Shown here piece after piece: positions 5,561 to 7,470 of a stretch of 7,470 nt of DNA; position 1 is the stretch's first letter; every line of letters begins with the position of its first letter. The DNA is from an uncultured Candidatus Methylacidiphilales bacterium. GTDB taxonomy: Bacteria > Verrucomicrobiota > Verrucomicrobiia > Methylacidiphilales > CALFVM01. The notes under the pieces are model-generated. The model searched no databases and was not told the origin of the DNA. It saw only the letters and a list, made by a program, of their open reading frames with translations. The position numbers and the translations under genes were made by a program. The stretch spans positions 1-7,470 of the forward strand of contig CALFVM010000144.1 of NCBI GenBank assembly GCA_937928665.1, in the 5' to 3' direction.

Positions 5561-6435
5561 AGCCGCCCGATCCACACCCGCCAGCGTCGGGCCCACGTCG
5601 TCTCAGCCCCCGTGGGGCAGCGCAAGGATTCACCCTTCTCGAGCTCCTCGTTGCCACCACAATCTTAAGTCTGATGCTCCTTTTTCTTTTCTCCGTCTTT
5701 GACCAATCCACCAAAGCCTGGCAGGCCGGCGAACGGAAAATTGACGCCTTTCGGGAAGCCCGCGCCGCCCTCTTCATCATCCGGCGCGACCTCCGCAGCT
5801 CGCTCATCAGCGATGATTCCCCCATGGTTTACAACCAGCTCGCCGCCTCCATTCCCTTCTCCGGAGCACTCGCCCCTCCCACTACTGGTTCCAACCTCTT
5901 CTTCCTCACCCGCCTCCCACTCAATGCCCAAGGCTCCGGCAATGCCTCCGATCTTTGCTCGGCCGGCTATTACGTCTCCTGGATGCGGAGTGCCGCCGGT
6001 TCCGACGAAGCCGCCAATTTCTCCTACAACCTCGTCCGCTACTTCGTCCCCAGCGGAGCACCGACCGCCACAAACGGCACCGTCGCCCATCTCCTCGGCT
6101 TTATGGCTGCTGGCTCACCCCCCACCGACCTCACCATCCTCTTTCCCAGGGTCAGCTCCACCGTCTCACCTGAGAACGAGGTCCTCGCCCGCAACATCAT
6201 CAAGTTTGATCTCATCCCCTTCACCGAAAACGGGTCAGGTCTCCAACCCGCCAACCCCGGCGCACTGACCGAAACCCCCCGACTGGTCGAAATCACCCTC
6301 ACCGTCGTCAACAACGCCACCGCTGCCAAACTCGGCGACAGCCAAGCGGGTTGGAATCCCAGCACCTCCCCGCTCCGGCGTTTGATCGAAGAAAACACCC
6401 AAACCTTCCGCGCCCGCCTCGCCCTGACCCCATGA
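5557..6435 (+). CDS. GspJ/PilW-like prepilin, Verru_Chthon cassette protein C type
   Basis: A protein of 292 residues from the ATG at 5557, inside the ATGA overlap with the preceding gene. The leader is 24 residues, Pro/Arg-rich, ending in AAQG. FTLLELLVATTILSLMLLFL follows, with Glu29 at +5. Next come SVFDQSTKAWQAGERKIDAF and REARAALFIIRRDLRSSLIS (about residues 46-85), an amphipathic extension typical of GspJ/PilW. After it lies a large beta-rich domain containing LFFLTRLPLN (residues 114-123), YYVSW and VRYFVP strands, and near the end LVEITLTVVNN (243-253) and NTQTFRARLALTP. The helix text closely fits Verru_Chthon cassette protein C. Probable role: a minor pseudopilin partnering the GspI- and GspK-like neighbours at the filament tip. 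It ends in a second ATGA overlap (6432-6435) with the next gene. Confidence 0.85.
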   Translation: MKPPDPHPPASGPRRLSPRGAAQGFTLLELLVATTILSLMLLFLFSVFDQSTKAWQAGERKIDAFREARAALFIIRRDLRSSLISDDSPMVYNQLAASIPFSGALAPPTTGSNLFFLTRLPLNAQGSGNASDLCSAGYYVSWMRSAAGSDEAANFSYNLVRYFVPSGAPTATNGTVAHLLGFMAAGSPPTDLTILFPRVSSTVSPENEVLARNIIKFDLIPFTENGSGLQPANPGALTETPRLVEITLTVVNNATAAKLGDSQAGWNPSTSPLRRLIEENTQTFRARLALTP

Positions 6436-7470
6436 CCTGCCGCACCCGTCCCCCACAGCCCGTCAACCTGGCCTGCCTCCGGGCAAGAACCCACGGGTTT
6501 GCCCTGGTCAGCACCGTCCTGGTCGTCGCCGTCCTCACCATCATGGTCGTTGCCTTCCTCCAAAGCATGCGCATCGACCAGCTCACCGCCCGAAGTTACA
6601 TGAACAAGGCCCGGGCGGATGAGGCTGCTCGGGCCGGTCTTCTCATGGGCCTCGGCACCCTCAGTGGCTACAAGGACACCGCGGGCGTTTGGCAGCCCCA
6701 CAATGATTTCAATTTCGCCATTGTTCCCGTCCACGGGACGCTTGGAAACACCAACGAGGAGCTTCAACTCGTCAAATTGGGCGGCACCGCCGGGACTGAG
6801 GTCTCTCGTCACATGCTCTCCAACGACAGCACCACAACGACGCAGGTGCGCATCCATTCCGGCCCAACCACCGTCAGGCGTGACATCCGGCTTGTCGAAA
6901 TCGACGACGGCTCATCGCGGTTCGGAGCTAGGGCTGGTTTTTTTGTCGAAGACGAAAGCGGTAAGCTCAACGTTCGCCAAGCGATCGGGCGGACACGTTA
7001 CCAAGACGCAGGCGGAGCCCTCACTGTCACGTCCCCCCGATCCAACCTCGAAACCCTGCAGCAGCTTCCCTTCATCCCACCCGGTTCATCCACCCTGACC
7101 ACCACGGATAACCTGTCCATTCGTCCCGAGGTGTTTGCTCAAATCCTTGACCCTAACGCCTTCTTCCCGGAAACCACCTTCTTTAACTATCTCCAATTTC
7201 AGAACCCAAAACCGCCCGAGATGGTCGACCGCGCCCGCTACACCTCGTGGTCCTCCGCCCCCTTGACCGCGCCGGATGGCGGACCGCGGCTCGACCTGCG
7301 CCGACTTAAGCTTTACATTGATTCGCTCGCCTCGACCCAAGCAACTAACAACCCGAAATCCCGGGTAGTCGAGGCACTCCTCGGCACCGCCCATACCGAT
7401 CTCCGCAGCAACTGGGGGGGCGGGCACCTGGAGTGGCTGCGCCGGGTTGATCCCGAACTCGGTTCCGCGC
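6432..7470 (+). CDS. GspK/PilX-like protein, Verru_Chthon cassette protein A type, 3' truncated by window
   Basis: The frame is open from the ATG at 6432, which overlaps the previous stop as ATGA, to the window end: 346 residues without a stop. A 22-residue leader ends in ARTHG, followed by FALVSTVLVVAVLTIMVVAF. This is a prepilin-type segment, but Ser27 occupies the +5 position where the other three proteins have Glu, as is usual for GspK and PilX. The next helix, RSYMNKARADEAARAGLLMG, matches the 'ARxxAxxAxxxG' helix of that family. AGFFVEDESGKLNVR (168-182) is the GspK hallmark 'DESGKLNLN' with one change. The remainder (RRLKLYIDSL near residue 292, HLEWLRRVDP near 335) is not recognisable in detail. 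Cassette protein A members are large as I recall, so much of this protein is probably missing. Inferred role: the bulky tip subunit of the pseudopilus, capping the H-I-J complex. Confidence 0.82.
   Translation, partial: MTCRTRPPQPVNLACLRARTHGFALVSTVLVVAVLTIMVVAFLQSMRIDQLTARSYMNKARADEAARAGLLMGLGTLSGYKDTAGVWQPHNDFNFAIVPVHGTLGNTNEELQLVKLGGTAGTEVSRHMLSNDSTTTTQVRIHSGPTTVRRDIRLVEIDDGSSRFGARAGFFVEDESGKLNVRQAIGRTRYQDAGGALTVTSPRSNLETLQQLPFIPPGSSTLTTTDNLSIRPEVFAQILDPNAFFPETTFFNYLQFQNPKPPEMVDRARYTSWSSAPLTAPDGGPRLDLRRLKLYIDSLASTQATNNPKSRVVEALLGTAHTDLRSNWGGGHLEWLRRVDPELGSA

Noticed and set aside
1..7470. CRISPR arrays, tRNA or rRNA genes, insertion sequences, integrases or attachment sites
   Set aside because: I looked for these and found no regularly spaced repeats beyond the short ACATT set, no tRNA-like cloverleaf, and no transposase or recombinase motifs.

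Overview
The window is GC-rich and densely coded, with no intergenic gap over about 100 bases. It most likely comes from a member of the Verrucomicrobiota. The strongest pointer is the right half. It carries a four-gene set of prepilin-like proteins whose sequences and neighbourhood fit the 'Verru_Chthon cassette' families (proteins D, B, C and A), which are known to me only from that phylum. Gene starts mostly lack a clear Shine-Dalgarno sequence, and GTG starts are common. Identifications were made by reading motifs; no database search was possible.

Layout. 1-252 (+) is the 3' end of uvrB, with the C-terminal UVR helical hairpin. 344-1507 (+) is a sugar-phosphate cyclase of the 3-dehydroquinate synthase superfamily; its motifs match the EboD branch better than housekeeping AroB. 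1540-2094 (+) is a small exported protein, probably with an NTF2/SnoaL-like fold. It ends tail to tail with 2109-2990 (-), a zinc metallo-beta-lactamase-fold hydrolase of the UlaG/NAPE-PLD type. Divergent from that, 40 bases away, 3031-3648 (+) encodes 5-formyltetrahydrofolate cyclo-ligase. It converges on 3714-4277 (-), a secreted staphylococcal-type nuclease with an apparently complete active site. I saw no clear terminator in the 65 bases between those two genes (3649-3713).

From 4340 to the window end (+) lies an apparent operon of four prepilin-like proteins. The order is GspH-like, GspI/PilV-like, GspJ/PilW-like and GspK/PilX-like, with gaps of 12, -4 and -4 bases. The last gene runs off the window. 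The order H-I-J-K is the same as the minor pseudopilin block of type II secretion operons. This suggests the cassette builds the initiating tip complex of a secretion pseudopilus or type IV pilus-like filament.

The left half looks like unrelated housekeeping and accessory genes (DNA repair, cyclitol-type metabolism, folate salvage) rather than one pathway. The right half is a coherent system: a filament-tip cassette with a divergent exported nuclease sharing its upstream region. A strong strand bias runs across the window. Plus-strand genes end codons in C and minus-strand genes end them in G, so the plus strand is C-rich whatever the gene direction. This is what a lagging-strand position would produce.
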